Positions 49,414 through 58,820 are shown, numbered from the stretch's first letter. The stretch is 64,000 nucleotides of DNA from Bacteroidales bacterium 52_46 (GCA_001915385.1 MNQK01000035.1:117124-181123), one strand, 5' to 3'. Made by a program: numbers and translations. The notes: a model not told the origin generated them from the letters alone.

Positions 49414-50967
49414 TTAAAGGGGTATGTTGCCGTGTTTTTTGGCGGGGTTGACCACTTTCTTGGTGGCAAGCTGCTGGAGGGCGCGGATGACGCGGAAGCG
49501 GGTGTTGCGCGGTTCGATGACGTCGTCGATGTAGCCGTATTTGGCAGCGTTGTAGGGGTTGCAGAAGAGTTTGTTGTATTCAGCCTCTTTCTCGGCGAGA
49601 ACGGCTTTGGGGTCTTCGGCAGCCTTGGCTTCCTTGGCATAGAGCACTTCGACTGCGCCTGCGCCGCCCATGACTGCGATTTCGGCAGTAGGCCATGCGT
49701 AGTTCATGTCGCCGCGAAGCTGCTTGCAGCTCATCACGATGTGCGAACCGCCGTAGCTCTTGCGCAGTGTGACGGTGACTTTGGGCACGGTGGCTTCGCC
49801 GTAGGCGTAAAGCAGTTTTGCGCCGTGGAGTATGACGCCGTTGTATTCCTGGCCGGTGCCGGGGAGGAAGCCGGGGACGTCGACGAGTGTCACCAGGGGG
49901 ATGTTGAATGCGTCGCAGAAACGTACGAAGCGTGCGCCCTTGCGCGATGCGTTGGAGTCAAGCACGCCGGCGAGGTATTTGGGCTGGTTGGCCACGATGC
50001 CGACTGCCTGTCCGTTGAAGCGGGCGAAGCCGACGATGATGTTCTTGGCGTAGTCGCGCTGCACTTCGAGGAACTCGCCGTTGTCGATGATGGCGCCGAT
50101 GACTTCGTACATGTCGTAGGGACGGTTGGCCGAGTCGGGGATGATTTCGTTGAGCGAGTCTTCGAGACGGTCAATCGGGTCGGTGCATTCAACGAGGGGT
50201 GCTTCCTCGAGGTTGTTCTGGGGCATGTAGCTGAGGAGCTGACGTGTGATTTTGAGGGCTTCCTCGCCGTCCTCGGTGGCAAAGTGTGCCACGCCGCTCT
50301 TTGCGGAGTGAACTTCGGCGCCGCCGAGCGCTTCCTGGGTGACATCTTCGCCTGTCACTGTCTTGACCACTTTCGGGCCGGTGAGGAACATGTAGGAGAT
50401 GCCTTTGGCCATGATGGTGAAGTCGGTGAGGGCGGGGGAGTATACGGCACCGCCGGCGCAGGGGCCGAGGATACATGAAATCTGGGGTATCACACCCGAA
50501 GCGAGGATGTTGCGCTGGAATATCTCGGCGTAGCCTGCGAGGGCGTTGATGCCTTCCTGTATACGTGCGCCGCCCGAGTCGTTAAGGCCGATGACGGGAG
50601 CGCCCATCTTCATGGCCATGTCCATGATTTTGCAGATTTTCAGTGCCATGGTCTCGGAGAGCGAGCCGCCGAACACTGTGAAGTCCTGGGCGAAGACGTA
50701 GACGAGACGTCCGTCGATTGTGCCGTAGCCGGTGACGACACCGTCGCCGAGGAATGATTTTTTCTCTTGGCCGAAGTTGGTGCAGCGATGGCGCACAAAC
50801 ATGTCGAGCTCTTCAAACGAGCCTTCGTCGAGGAGTTGGGCGATACGTTCGCGGGCGGTGTATTTACCGCGCTCGTGTTGTTTCTGGATTGCCTTTTCGC
50901 CGCCGCCGATACGGGCTTCGGCGCGCATGTCGATAAGCTCTTTTACTTTTTCGAGTTGGTTACTCAT
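49414..50967 (-). CDS. mmdA: Methylmalonyl-CoA decarboxylase carboxyltransferase (alpha) subunit
   Basis: The 517-residue protein belongs to the carboxyltransferase (acyl-CoA carboxylase beta) family. Motifs are GKYTARERIAQLLDEGSFEE, VTGYGTIDGRLVYVFAQDFT, APVIGLNDSGGARIQEGINA, PQISCILGPCAGGAVYSPAL, EALGGAEVHSAKSGVAHFAT, PLVTLVDVPGFLPGTGQEYN and TVTLRKSYGGSHIVMSCKQL. It transfers the carboxyl of (S)-methylmalonyl-CoA to biotin on MmdC, releasing propionyl-CoA. Context (mce upstream, OadG, carrier and beta subunit downstream) identifies the decarboxylase rather than propionyl-CoA carboxylase. Confidence 0.95.
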   Translation of the reverse strand: MSNQLEKVKELIDMRAEARIGGGEKAIQKQHERGKYTARERIAQLLDEGSFEELDMFVRHRCTNFGQEKKSFLGDGVVTGYGTIDGRLVYVFAQDFTVFGGSLSETMALKICKIMDMAMKMGAPVIGLNDSGGARIQEGINALAGYAEIFQRNILASGVIPQISCILGPCAGGAVYSPALTDFTIMAKGISYMFLTGPKVVKTVTGEDVTQEALGGAEVHSAKSGVAHFATEDGEEALKITRQLLSYMPQNNLEEAPLVECTDPIDRLEDSLNEIIPDSANRPYDMYEVIGAIIDNGEFLEVQRDYAKNIIVGFARFNGQAVGIVANQPKYLAGVLDSNASRKGARFVRFCDAFNIPLVTLVDVPGFLPGTGQEYNGVILHGAKLLYAYGEATVPKVTVTLRKSYGGSHIVMSCKQLRGDMNYAWPTAEIAVMGGAGAVEVLYAKEAKAAEDPKAVLAEKEAEYNKLFCNPYNAAKYGYIDDVIEPRNTRFRVIRALQQLATKKVVNPAKKHGNIPL

Positions 50968-51015
50968 ATATGTTAAATATTAGAGAAATATGAAATATCG
51001 TTGTGTGAGAGGAGA

Positions 51016-51435
51016 TTATTTGTTGGGGTCTTCGCAGAGCTCGATGAGCGCGCCGCAGGTCGATTTGGGGTGAAGGAATGCGATGTTGAGACCTTCGGCG
51101 CCCTTGCGGGGAGCTTTGTCGATGAGGCGGCAGCCTTTTTCTTCAGCTTCAGCGAGAGCGTTGGCCACGCCGTCCTCCATGGCGAATGCGATGTGCTGTA
51201 TGCCGCCGCGGCCGCCGTTGTTGGCGATGAATTTGGAGATGGCACTGTCGTCGGAGGTGCCTTCGAGGAGCTCGATTTTGGTCTGGCCTACTTTAAAGAA
51301 GGCGGTGCGTACTTTCTGGTCGGCCACTTCTTCGATGGCGAAGCATTTGAGACCGAGGATGTTTTCGTAGAAAGGGATTGCCTCGTCGAGCGAGGGGACG
51401 GCTATGCCGACATGTTCGATGTGAGAAATGTTCAT
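51016..51435 (-). CDS. mce: Methylmalonyl-CoA epimerase
   Basis: The 139-residue vicinal-oxygen-chelate protein shows the metal ligands at HVGIAVPSLDEAIPFYENI (His8), GGIQHIAFAMEDG (His80), and LIELCEDPNK (Glu near the C-terminus), with TKIELLEGTSDDSAISKFI between them. It converts (R)- to (S)-methylmalonyl-CoA, the step between methylmalonyl-CoA mutase and the decarboxylase. It is first gene of the operon, 48 nt before mmdA, with a probable -7 element at 51519-51526. Confidence 0.96.
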   Translation of the reverse strand: MNISHIEHVGIAVPSLDEAIPFYENILGLKCFAIEEVADQKVRTAFFKVGQTKIELLEGTSDDSAISKFIANNGGRGGIQHIAFAMEDGVANALAEAEEKGCRLIDKAPRKGAEGLNIAFLHPKSTCGALIELCEDPNK

Positions 51436-51518
51436 GACAATATGAATATTTAAGATTTATAAACGGGTTAAGGCCGTAAGCTGTGACGCGATAGCGACAC
51501 TCTCCGGCTAACAAAGTG

Positions 51519-51526
51519 CAAATTTA
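51519..51526 (-). promoter_or_regulatory. -7 element of the mce-mmd operon
   Basis: TAAATTTG on the minus strand matches TAnnTTTG and lies 84 nt before the mce ATG. No -33 TTTG at ideal distance was seen. Confidence 0.4.
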
Positions 51527-51609
51527 ACAAATAAATCGACACAATGATTATAAAAAGCAAAAATTCGCCAAATTAACACATCGGTTATGCCAATCTCAAA
51601 CGGGTAACA

Positions 51610-51644
51610 AAGCGTTTTCTCATATATTAATTTATGAAACGCTT
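51610..51644 (+). terminator. Hairpin with U-run between mce and dnaK
   Basis: AAGCGTTT, a 19-nt loop and AAACGCTT are followed by six T on the plus strand. Read on the plus strand this is a rho-independent terminator or attenuator, yet no gene ends upstream of it: the preceding gene mce reads the other way. Confidence 0.55.
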
Positions 51645-51687
51645 TTTTATGCGTGGTACTGACAAAAATGCATGCCCGATGCGACAT

Positions 51688-51720
51688 TTTGGCAGTAATT
51701 AAGTTAAATTATAAAATTTG
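51688..51720 (+). promoter_or_regulatory. Possible dnaK promoter
   Basis: TTTG (51688-51691), a gap of 20 nt, and TAAAATTTG (51712-51720), one base longer than the TAnnTTTG consensus. The leader would be about 130 nt. TTTGGCA occurs three times here (51688, 51717, 51747). No CIRCE element was found. Confidence 0.35.
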
Positions 51721-51856
51721 GCAGGCCGTGGCCGTGGCTTAAACTTTTTGGCATAACATTTGTTTGATTAGTAAATGCAACGGCTTGAGACAGCCGGTGT
51801 AAAAGTGATATTTCTAAATAATTTCAGAATAATAAACATAAAAAATATATATCATT

Positions 51857-53788
51857 ATGGGAAAGATAATCGGTATCGACTTAGGTACAACCAACTCATG
51901 TGTATCAGTATTGGAAGGCAACGACCCTGTAGTAATTCCTAACAGCGAAGGCCGCAACACTACTCCTTCGGTAGTTGCGTTTGTGGACGGTGGCGAACGT
52001 AAGGTGGGCGACCCTGCCAAACGTCAGGCTATCACCAACCCCAAGCGTACGGTATATTCAATCAAGCGTTTCATGGGCGAGACCTACGACCAGGTGCTCC
52101 CCGAAATCGAACGCGTGCCTTACAAGGTGGTCCGTTCCGACAATAATACTCCGCGCGTCGACATCGACGGCCGCCAGTACACTCCCCAGGAGATTTCGGC
52201 CATGATTCTTCAGAAGATGAAGAAGACAGCTGAGGATTATCTCGGACAGTCGGTCACCGACGCCGTAATCACAGTGCCCGCTTACTTCAACGATGCCCAG
52301 CGTAAGGCAACCAAGGAAGCCGGCGAAATCGCAGGTCTCAACGTACAGCGTATCGTCAACGAGCCTACCGCAGCCGCATTGGCCTACGGTCTTGACAAGA
52401 GCGACAAGGATCAGAAGATTGCAGTGTTCGACCTCGGTGGCGGTACATTCGATATCTCTATCCTCGAACTTGGCGACGGCGTGTTTGAAGTGAAAGCTAC
52501 CAACGGTGATACTCACCTCGGCGGTGATGACTTCGACCACGTGATTATCGACTGGCTCGCCGATGAGTTCATCAAGGAACACAACGTTGACCTCCGTCAG
52601 GACCCGATGGCTCTCCAGCGTCTTAAAGAGGCTGCCGAAAAAGCCAAAATCGAACTTTCGTCGACCACTTCGACCGAAATCAACCTGCCGTACATCATGC
52701 CTGTAAACGGTATACCCCAGCACCTTGTAAAGACTCTTACTCGTGCTAAATTCGAGCAGCTCGCCGACAAACTCATCGAACGTACACTCGTTCCATGCGA
52801 GCAGGCTCTTAAGGATGCCGGCATGACAGCCAAGGATATCGACGAGGTAATCCTCGTGGGCGGTTCTACCCGTATCCCCGCTATCCAGGCTCTCGTTGAG
52901 AAGTTCTTCGGCAAAGCGCCCTCAAAGGGTGTCAACCCCGACGAAGTGGTAGCAGTAGGTGCCGCAATCCAGGGTGCCGTTATCTCAGGCGATGTGAAGG
53001 ATGTGCTTCTTCTCGACGTTGTGCCTCTTTCGGTCGGTATCGAGACTCTCGGCGGCGTGATGACCAAGCTTATCGAAGCCAACACTACCATACCTACCCG
53101 CAAGAGCGAGACATTCTCTACCGCAGCCGACAACCAGCCTTCGGTTGAAATCCACGTATTGCAGGGTGAACGCCCCATGGCAAAGGATGACAAGACTCTC
53201 GGTAAATTCCACCTCGACGGCATCATGCCCGCTCCCCGTGGCATACCTCAGATTGAAGTCACCTTCGAAATCGACAAGAACGGTATCCTCAACGTATCCG
53301 CCAAGGATAAAGCTACCGGCAAGGAGCAGAGCATACGTATCGAAGCATCATCGGGTCTGACTGACGCTGAAATCAAACGTATGAAGGACGAAGCCGCAGC
53401 CAACGCCGCAAGCGACGCCAAAGAGAAAGAGCGTATCGACAAACTCAACCAGGCCGATGCAATCATCTTCCAGACCGAGAAACAGCTTGCCGACCTCGGC
53501 GACAAGATTCCCGCCGACAAGAAGGCCGCTATCGAAAATGCTGTCGCTCAGCTCAAGGAAGCCCACAAGGCTCAGGATATCGCCGGTATCGACGCTGCAA
53601 TCAAGAACATCGAAACCCAGTTCCAGGCAGCCCAGCAGGATATCCTCAACGCTCAGGCTCAGGCACAGGGCGGCGCTAACCCCGGCGCAGGTTTCGACCC
53701 CAACGCAGGCGCCAACCCCGGAGCCGGCAGCAACAACGGCGGCGCCGACGACCACGTGACCGACGTAGACTTCGAAGAGGTGAAATAA
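51857..53788 (+). CDS. dnaK: Chaperone DnaK (Hsp70)
   Basis: The 643-residue Hsp70 has the normal length. Signatures are KIIGIDLGTTNSCVSVLEGN at the start, IVNEPTAAALAYGLDKSDKD, the phosphate loop VFDLGGGTFDISILELGDGV, EVILVGGSTRIPAIQALVEK, and the substrate-binding domain with LLDVVPLSVGIETLGGVMTK. The C-terminal lid ends in a Gly/Asn/Ala-rich tail and the charged end THVTDVDFEEVK-like. It refolds proteins with DnaJ and GrpE, which are not in the window. Single gene with a long leader and a strong bidirectional terminator. Confidence 0.98.
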   Translation: MGKIIGIDLGTTNSCVSVLEGNDPVVIPNSEGRNTTPSVVAFVDGGERKVGDPAKRQAITNPKRTVYSIKRFMGETYDQVLPEIERVPYKVVRSDNNTPRVDIDGRQYTPQEISAMILQKMKKTAEDYLGQSVTDAVITVPAYFNDAQRKATKEAGEIAGLNVQRIVNEPTAAALAYGLDKSDKDQKIAVFDLGGGTFDISILELGDGVFEVKATNGDTHLGGDDFDHVIIDWLADEFIKEHNVDLRQDPMALQRLKEAAEKAKIELSSTTSTEINLPYIMPVNGIPQHLVKTLTRAKFEQLADKLIERTLVPCEQALKDAGMTAKDIDEVILVGGSTRIPAIQALVEKFFGKAPSKGVNPDEVVAVGAAIQGAVISGDVKDVLLLDVVPLSVGIETLGGVMTKLIEANTTIPTRKSETFSTAADNQPSVEIHVLQGERPMAKDDKTLGKFHLDGIMPAPRGIPQIEVTFEIDKNGILNVSAKDKATGKEQSIRIEASSGLTDAEIKRMKDEAAANAASDAKEKERIDKLNQADAIIFQTEKQLADLGDKIPADKKAAIENAVAQLKEAHKAQDIAGIDAAIKNIETQFQAAQQDILNAQAQAQGGANPGAGFDPNAGANPGAGSNNGGADDHVTDVDFEEVK

Positions 53789-53798
53789 GTCTACCAAT

Positions 53799-53855
53799 CA
53801 ACGATAATAAAATGGAGTGTAGCTGATTGAGCTACACTCCATTTTATTATCGTTG
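53799..53855. terminator. Bidirectional terminator between dnaK and the SNF2 helicase gene
   Basis: A perfect 26-bp stem CAACGATAATAAAATGGAGT (continuing GTAGCT) surrounds a 5-nt loop GATTG. It lies 10 nt after the dnaK stop and 9 nt before the convergent stop at 53865. A/T-rich arms let it work on both strands. Confidence 0.85.
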
Positions 53856-53864
53856 GTCGGGGCG

Positions 53865-56414
53865 TCATTTGTTGATTGAGGAGAATATGCCGGCCATTAG
53901 GTTGAGGACGTTGGCAACTGTGGCTTTGTCGGCTACGGGTATGGAGAGGGTGGTTTGACCGGTGGCGGGATCTTCTTTTACGATGCTGTCGACCAGTCTC
54001 TTTCTGGATTCCTGCGATGACAGGGCTTTTGCAAGTCCTCCGAGGAATTCCATGCCTTTGTTTATAAGTTCGCTTTCGGGTGTAGCTGTCGGGCTGTCGG
54101 GCTTCTCGCGGGGCAAAGCGTTTTCGCCGGGGCGTGGCTGAGCTGACGTGGGGTCGTTTTCTGGAGAGGGTTCTTCGCTGTTTTCTTCTTGACTGTTTTC
54201 TGTTTCGGTCAGTTCCGGACTGTCAGACTCATTGTCGTCGGCTTCGGATATATATTCATATTCGCTTTCGTCGTTATCGTCCTCAGATTCCGGCGTTTCG
54301 AATTCGGTGTCGGCGCCGGTTTCTGTTTCATTGTCGGGTAAATTTACTGTTTCTTTTTCAAGGTCGAGGTTGTTGTCGAGCAGTTCGGCGATGCGGTCGA
54401 ATTTTTTGTCGTTGAGTATGACTGTATCGTCTCCTCCGTCGAGCACGCCTTCAAAGAGGCCGGTCTTGAATGCAAGGGTGTCGAGCATGTTGACTTCAAT
54501 GGTCCCGACTGATACCATGTTGATTACCTGTATCTGGCGTGGCTGGCCGAGACGGTAGACGCGGGCTATGCGTTGTTCAAGCACTGCGGGGTTCCACGGC
54601 AGGTCGAGGTTTATCACTATGGAGGCAGCCTGAAGGTTGAGGCCTGTGCTGCCGGCGTCGGTCGACAGGAATACCCGGCACGCATGGTCGGTCATGAAGT
54701 CATTTATCAAGGCGCCGCGTTTGGCCGACGGGACGCCTCCGTGTAGGAAACGGAAACCGATGCCCCGCGCCTCAAGTTCCGCGGCCATGAGTCGTTGCAT
54801 TCGTTCCCATTGGCTGAATATCACTATCTTATCATCGCCTGACTCTACGACGTCGTTAACTATGCTGATAGCTTCGTCGATTTTAGTATCGTGGCGGGTC
54901 TTTTGGTCAAGTATGAATGTACTGTCGGCTACCATACGCATGGTCGACAGCAGCAGCATAAGCCGCATACGGTCTTTTTCCGACAGAAAACCCAATCTGC
55001 GCCATCTGCTTATCAGGATGCTGACATTCCATTTGCAGTCGTCATGGATTGCCAGCTGTTCTTTGGTTGTCGGTACATGCAGGTTCTTATCTACGCGCGG
55101 AGGCATCTGAAGCTTTACTGACTTTTTCGTTCGCCTTATCATGACTTGCCTGAGGGTATCGCCTATGATGTTCAGGTTTTTATATCCGGTAATTCTGCCT
55201 GTGCTGTCGGTATCGGTCGTGTCGTTTACGAATTTCCAGTATGGGCCGAGGACAAACTGGTCGACAAGCTGCATTACGGAATAGAGTTCCGACAATTTGT
55301 TTTCAAGCGGAGTGCCTGAAAGCGCTACCGTATAGTCGCTTTTGAGCAGACGCATTGTCCTGGACATTTTAGTGTCCCAGTTTTTAAGGCGTTGCACTTC
55401 GTCATAAACCACCATGTCAGGCATGGATTTCAAACCGTATCTGATGGTATTTACCATTGAATGGTATGATATGATTTTGAAAAATGCCGGATTGGTGTCA
55501 AGGGTTTTTGCTCGTTCCGTCACGTTTCCTTCGACAACGAGTGCATCCTCACCGGAGAATTTTTTAATCTCGTTTTTCCATTGGTATTTGAGCGAAGTGG
55601 GGCAAATAATCCATACTGACCCTACGAAGCCATTCTGTTTCAGAAGCATTGCGCCGGCTATTGCCTGTATGGTTTTGCCAAGGCCCATCTCGTCGGCTAT
55701 GATGGCACGCCCGTGTCGGAATATGAATTCCGCCCCTTCGCGTTGATAGGGATAGAGGTCGGTACTGAGCAGTCCGTCGGTCATGTCGGGTGTGGCGTCG
55801 GCAATGTTGTTGCGCAGTCGGTCTGCACGTTTCCTGATTATGAAGTTGAATGCATCATCAACGCATTTCGTCGCTGGGTCTATTTCTTTGGCCGCCTCGA
55901 GAAATTCGCCGAATTTATCGTAGAACTCATCGAAGAGCGTGAGGTCGGAGTCGAAATACTTTGAAGCCAGCAAGGTCATCTCCTCCTTATGTTCGCCTCC
56001 CAGCCTGATTCTGACACGTGGCTGCCCCTTGTAGTCAAGATAGACGGTAGAGCGGTCGGGCATGCGATATTTCTTGCGGGCGTATTTGCCGTCGGCAGCA
56101 AGTCCGACTGCTTCAAGATGCTTGCATGTGCCGAGCTGATTGGTGTGAAAATCGGGACAGGAACAATAATTCCATGGGCTGGATTGCCCACGGTAGACTA
56201 CGGAATACTTTCGTCCGGTCTGTGGATTGGTCACATTAAAATATCCTTCCCTTGCGAAATCTATAGGCTTGACTATAAGGTATTCCTTTGATGCGGCCTG
56301 GCGCCTCAGGGCGATTTGCCACTCTTCAAGGCTCATATCTTCCGGGCGCCTGTTGGGATTGTATTTCGGGAGAGAATTACGTTTTCCTGATTTCTTGACC
56401 TGTTTTCCTTTCAT
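53865..56414 (-). CDS. SNF2-family helicase with N-terminal SWIM zinc finger
   Basis: The 849-residue protein has an N-terminal SWIM motif (WNYCSCPDFHTNQLGTCKHL; Cys84, Cys86, Cys97, His99), then the SNF2 ATPase: YPYQREGAEFIFRHGRAIIA, DEMGLGKTIQAIAGAMLLKQ, MVVYDEVQRLKNWDTKMSRT, VALSGTPLENKLSELYSVMQ; and the helicase C-terminal half: IVIFSQWERMQRLMAAELEA, FLSTDAGSTGLNLQAASIVI and QRIARVYRLGQPRQIQVINM. A very acidic, low-complexity stretch (about 685-790) separates it from a C-terminal helix. Bacterial SWIM-SNF2 proteins occur as solitary genes (RapA/HepA relatives) and sometimes in defence islands; here no defence neighbours are seen. Single gene. Confidence 0.92.
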   Translation of the reverse strand: MKGKQVKKSGKRNSLPKYNPNRRPEDMSLEEWQIALRRQAASKEYLIVKPIDFAREGYFNVTNPQTGRKYSVVYRGQSSPWNYCSCPDFHTNQLGTCKHLEAVGLAADGKYARKKYRMPDRSTVYLDYKGQPRVRIRLGGEHKEEMTLLASKYFDSDLTLFDEFYDKFGEFLEAAKEIDPATKCVDDAFNFIIRKRADRLRNNIADATPDMTDGLLSTDLYPYQREGAEFIFRHGRAIIADEMGLGKTIQAIAGAMLLKQNGFVGSVWIICPTSLKYQWKNEIKKFSGEDALVVEGNVTERAKTLDTNPAFFKIISYHSMVNTIRYGLKSMPDMVVYDEVQRLKNWDTKMSRTMRLLKSDYTVALSGTPLENKLSELYSVMQLVDQFVLGPYWKFVNDTTDTDSTGRITGYKNLNIIGDTLRQVMIRRTKKSVKLQMPPRVDKNLHVPTTKEQLAIHDDCKWNVSILISRWRRLGFLSEKDRMRLMLLLSTMRMVADSTFILDQKTRHDTKIDEAISIVNDVVESGDDKIVIFSQWERMQRLMAAELEARGIGFRFLHGGVPSAKRGALINDFMTDHACRVFLSTDAGSTGLNLQAASIVINLDLPWNPAVLEQRIARVYRLGQPRQIQVINMVSVGTIEVNMLDTLAFKTGLFEGVLDGGDDTVILNDKKFDRIAELLDNNLDLEKETVNLPDNETETGADTEFETPESEDDNDESEYEYISEADDNESDSPELTETENSQEENSEEPSPENDPTSAQPRPGENALPREKPDSPTATPESELINKGMEFLGGLAKALSSQESRKRLVDSIVKEDPATGQTTLSIPVADKATVANVLNLMAGIFSSINK

Positions 56415-56669
56415 GGGTTGCGGTGCTGTTATGTCGTTTTAACCACGAATTTACCTATAATAATCCGGTTGTACAAATTATTTCATGAATAACGACTTGG
56501 CAATTCAATGTAAAGGTAAAGGTGTAAAGGTAAAGGTAAAAAATAAAATAGTAAAAAACAGCATTGACTAAATATGGCAATTTACCGGTAAGCGCGGCCG
56601 CATTTTATGGCGGTACATGCTTTCGTATATTCCACGGTTTCTGAAACACTTTATTTTTCATGATGAATC
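56415..56669. other. Intergenic gap with a purine-rich hexamer run
   Basis: The gap between pncB and the SNF2 gene contains five imperfect copies of GTAAAG (about 56511-56548), then AT-rich DNA. No gene or clear terminator was seen. Confidence 0.5.
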
Positions 56670-57887
56670 TTATACGAGGTTGTTGCTGTTGAGGTGGAGG
56701 ATTTCGAGGAAGCGGTCGACTGTCGCTTTGTCGCCGGAGTATTTTCCGGGGTCTTCGCTCAGCTTGCAGGTGGTGCAGTAGAACGGCCACGATTCGGTGA
56801 TTTTTACGGCCACGAGCTTGATGACGATATTCATCGGGTCGATGCCGTCGAAGTCGTTGCTGAAGTGCGTCCCGATGCCGAAGGAGGGGATGCATTTATC
56901 TTCGGCGTACCGCTGTATCTCTATGGCTTTGTCCACGTCGAGCCCGTTGCTGAATACTATCTGCTTGCTGCGCGGGTCGATATTCAGGCTGCGGTATTTG
57001 TCGACTATCAGATCCAGTTCCCTGAAATTGTCGCCGCTGTCGACACGGAGTCCCTTGAACATATTGGCATAGTCTTCCGAGAAATTCAGACTGAAGATGC
57101 GCCAGCCGTATGTGTCGTAGAGGAATGTGCCCAAAGCTCCGCGGTAGGTGCTCGCCCATGTCTTCATGGCAAGGTAGTTGGCCATCTGCGGCCCGTACAT
57201 TCCGGCAATCGCGCATATCAGCTCATGCGCCATGGTGCCTACAGGCACGAGGTCGTACTTCATGGCGAAATACACATTGCTTGTGCCGATGAATTTTCCC
57301 GGGCCGTGCAGTGCGTCCTGACACTCCTTCATAGCTTTTACGGCCGTATCCTGAGCCTGAAAAGAGGCGCGGCGACGTGTGCCGAAGTCGCTGAACGTGC
57401 ATCCCGCCTTAATCAGCTTTTCCGCTTTGTCATGTGATCTGCCGTAGTAGACATCGTAGTCGAATGATCTGTCCTTGCCGGTCGTCATGTAGTACAATTC
57501 CGAGACTATGGCCAGTACTTTTACCTCGAGCAGAATTGTATCGCTCCAGCAACCTTCGAATTCGATGTCGAGATGACCGCTTTCGTCCTGCCGTATCGTG
57601 ACCCAGCCGCTGTCGTAACGGAATCCTTTAAGATAGCTGTAGAACCATGCCGGTATATAGCTGCACCGCTTGCGCATGAATGCAATCTCTTCATCTGTTA
57701 TCACGACAGTCTCGAGCATTTCGATCTGTCGGCGAAGTTCGGCGGCAAACTCCGGAGGATAGACAGTATGGTTGCGGTCGGTGAATCTGTAGCGTACACG
57801 GGTACGCGGATAATTTTCTATAACCGCGCAGCACATGGTGAATTTATACAGGTCATCATCTGTGAAATGTCGGATTATCTGGTGCAT
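56670..57887 (-). CDS. pncB: Nicotinate phosphoribosyltransferase
   Basis: The 405-residue PncB converts nicotinate and PRPP to nicotinate mononucleotide in NAD salvage. Motifs include HFTDDDLYKFTMCCAVIENY at the start, TDRNHTVYPPEFAAELRRQI, ARRASFQAQDTAVKAMKEC-like segment (FGTRRRASFQAQDTAVKAM), GTMAHELICAIAGMYGPQMA, LRVDSGDNFRELDLIVDKYR and IVFSNGLDVDKAIEIQRYA. The gene overlaps pncA by 13 nt, so nicotinamidase and this enzyme are made together, giving the complete route nicotinamide to NaMN. Confidence 0.96.
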   Translation of the reverse strand: MHQIIRHFTDDDLYKFTMCCAVIENYPRTRVRYRFTDRNHTVYPPEFAAELRRQIEMLETVVITDEEIAFMRKRCSYIPAWFYSYLKGFRYDSGWVTIRQDESGHLDIEFEGCWSDTILLEVKVLAIVSELYYMTTGKDRSFDYDVYYGRSHDKAEKLIKAGCTFSDFGTRRRASFQAQDTAVKAMKECQDALHGPGKFIGTSNVYFAMKYDLVPVGTMAHELICAIAGMYGPQMANYLAMKTWASTYRGALGTFLYDTYGWRIFSLNFSEDYANMFKGLRVDSGDNFRELDLIVDKYRSLNIDPRSKQIVFSNGLDVDKAIEIQRYAEDKCIPSFGIGTHFSNDFDGIDPMNIVIKLVAVKITESWPFYCTTCKLSEDPGKYSGDKATVDRFLEILHLNSNNLV

Positions 57888-58453
57888 GACAAGCTATATT
57901 TTGAGATTAGAGAATCAAGAGTATTGCCGCCGTCAATCGACGGGCTGAACTTTTTCAGCACGTTCAGCCGGATGTTGCCTTCCAATGTCAACAAGTCACG
58001 AATCGTGTCGGCCACACATACGTCGCCGGCAAGTCCACAGATGTCGATATGACCGATATTCCTTGACTTTATGATATGTGATATTATGTCGGCAGCATCC
58101 CGGTTCTTGAATATGGAATATTCTTCAGTTTCAGCATTTTCGCCTTTATGGAGTATTGCCGTTTTATCGGAGGCGTCGATAAGCGCGGACATAAGCGGAG
58201 GCCATATAGCGGCTCCGACCGAATCGGCCACGCAATGCACCGGCCATTGCCCGGCTTCCGTCCTGAACGAACAGTGGCGCATCGGGTGTCGGTCGGCGGT
58301 AACGATGATACCGGCATATTGCGTACTGTTACGGCGCAAGTATCCCGCCAGGGAGTTCATGGAGCTAACAGCCCCGGGGACTGGAAGCACTCCCGTGATG
58401 AAATCAATCTGTGGGTCGACTATGAGTAATAGCTTGTTTATCATACCGGTCAC
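57875..58453 (-). CDS. pncA: Nicotinamidase (isochorismatase-like)
   Basis: The 192-residue cysteine hydrolase has catalytic Asp13 (LIVDPQIDFITGV), Lys103 (AILHKGENAETE) and Cys146 (GLAGDVCVADTIRD). The metal ligands are in TADRHP (Asp54, His56) and WPVHCV (His73). This triad and the metal site identify nicotinamidase rather than isochorismatase. It deaminates nicotinamide to nicotinate, substrate of the downstream pncB, with which it overlaps by 13 nt. Start may be the first or fourth codon (MTGMINK). Confidence 0.95.
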   Translation of the reverse strand: MTGMINKLLLIVDPQIDFITGVLPVPGAVSSMNSLAGYLRRNSTQYAGIIVTADRHPMRHCSFRTEAGQWPVHCVADSVGAAIWPPLMSALIDASDKTAILHKGENAETEEYSIFKNRDAADIISHIIKSRNIGHIDICGLAGDVCVADTIRDLLTLEGNIRLNVLKKFSPSIDGGNTLDSLISKYSLSCTR

Positions 58454-58820
58454 TTGTTCAGTTATAAATATAACGCTACCGGTAGCCTATGGTTGTGTTG
58501 ATGCTGAAAATTTCCGTTGCAACGGTATTATTCCGTTGGTTATTCCGAATTGTTGTCGATAAGCCGGTCTTGATGGCGGTAGCGGTGGGGTGTGGTAAGA
58601 ATTTATAGTAGAATGGCAATGCCGATTATAATAAATACAAAATTTAGTTGCGGAGATACCGGAAAATTTATTGGAAAAATTTTGCATAAACCGATTATTC
58701 GCGCGAATTTTGCAGCGCCGTTTCAGCGACTGACAGCGGCGTTGTTTTCCAAAAGGTATTGATCAGGTAGCGTACTTTATAATGCCGGTTTCATTCAGCC
58801 GGTTGTAGTGTTTCAGGTTT
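58454..58820. other. Divergent intergenic gap, nothing recognised
   Basis: The 367 nt between the divergent pncA and MFS genes hold promoters presumably, but no element matching TTTG-N20-TAnnTTTG was certain. There is no ORF with coding character, no repeat array and no hairpin of note. Confidence 0.4.

Noticed and set aside
53865..56414. SWIM-SNF2 helicase as part of a defence system
   Set aside because: Neighbours are dnaK and pncB, both housekeeping; no nuclease, methylase or other defence gene is next to it.
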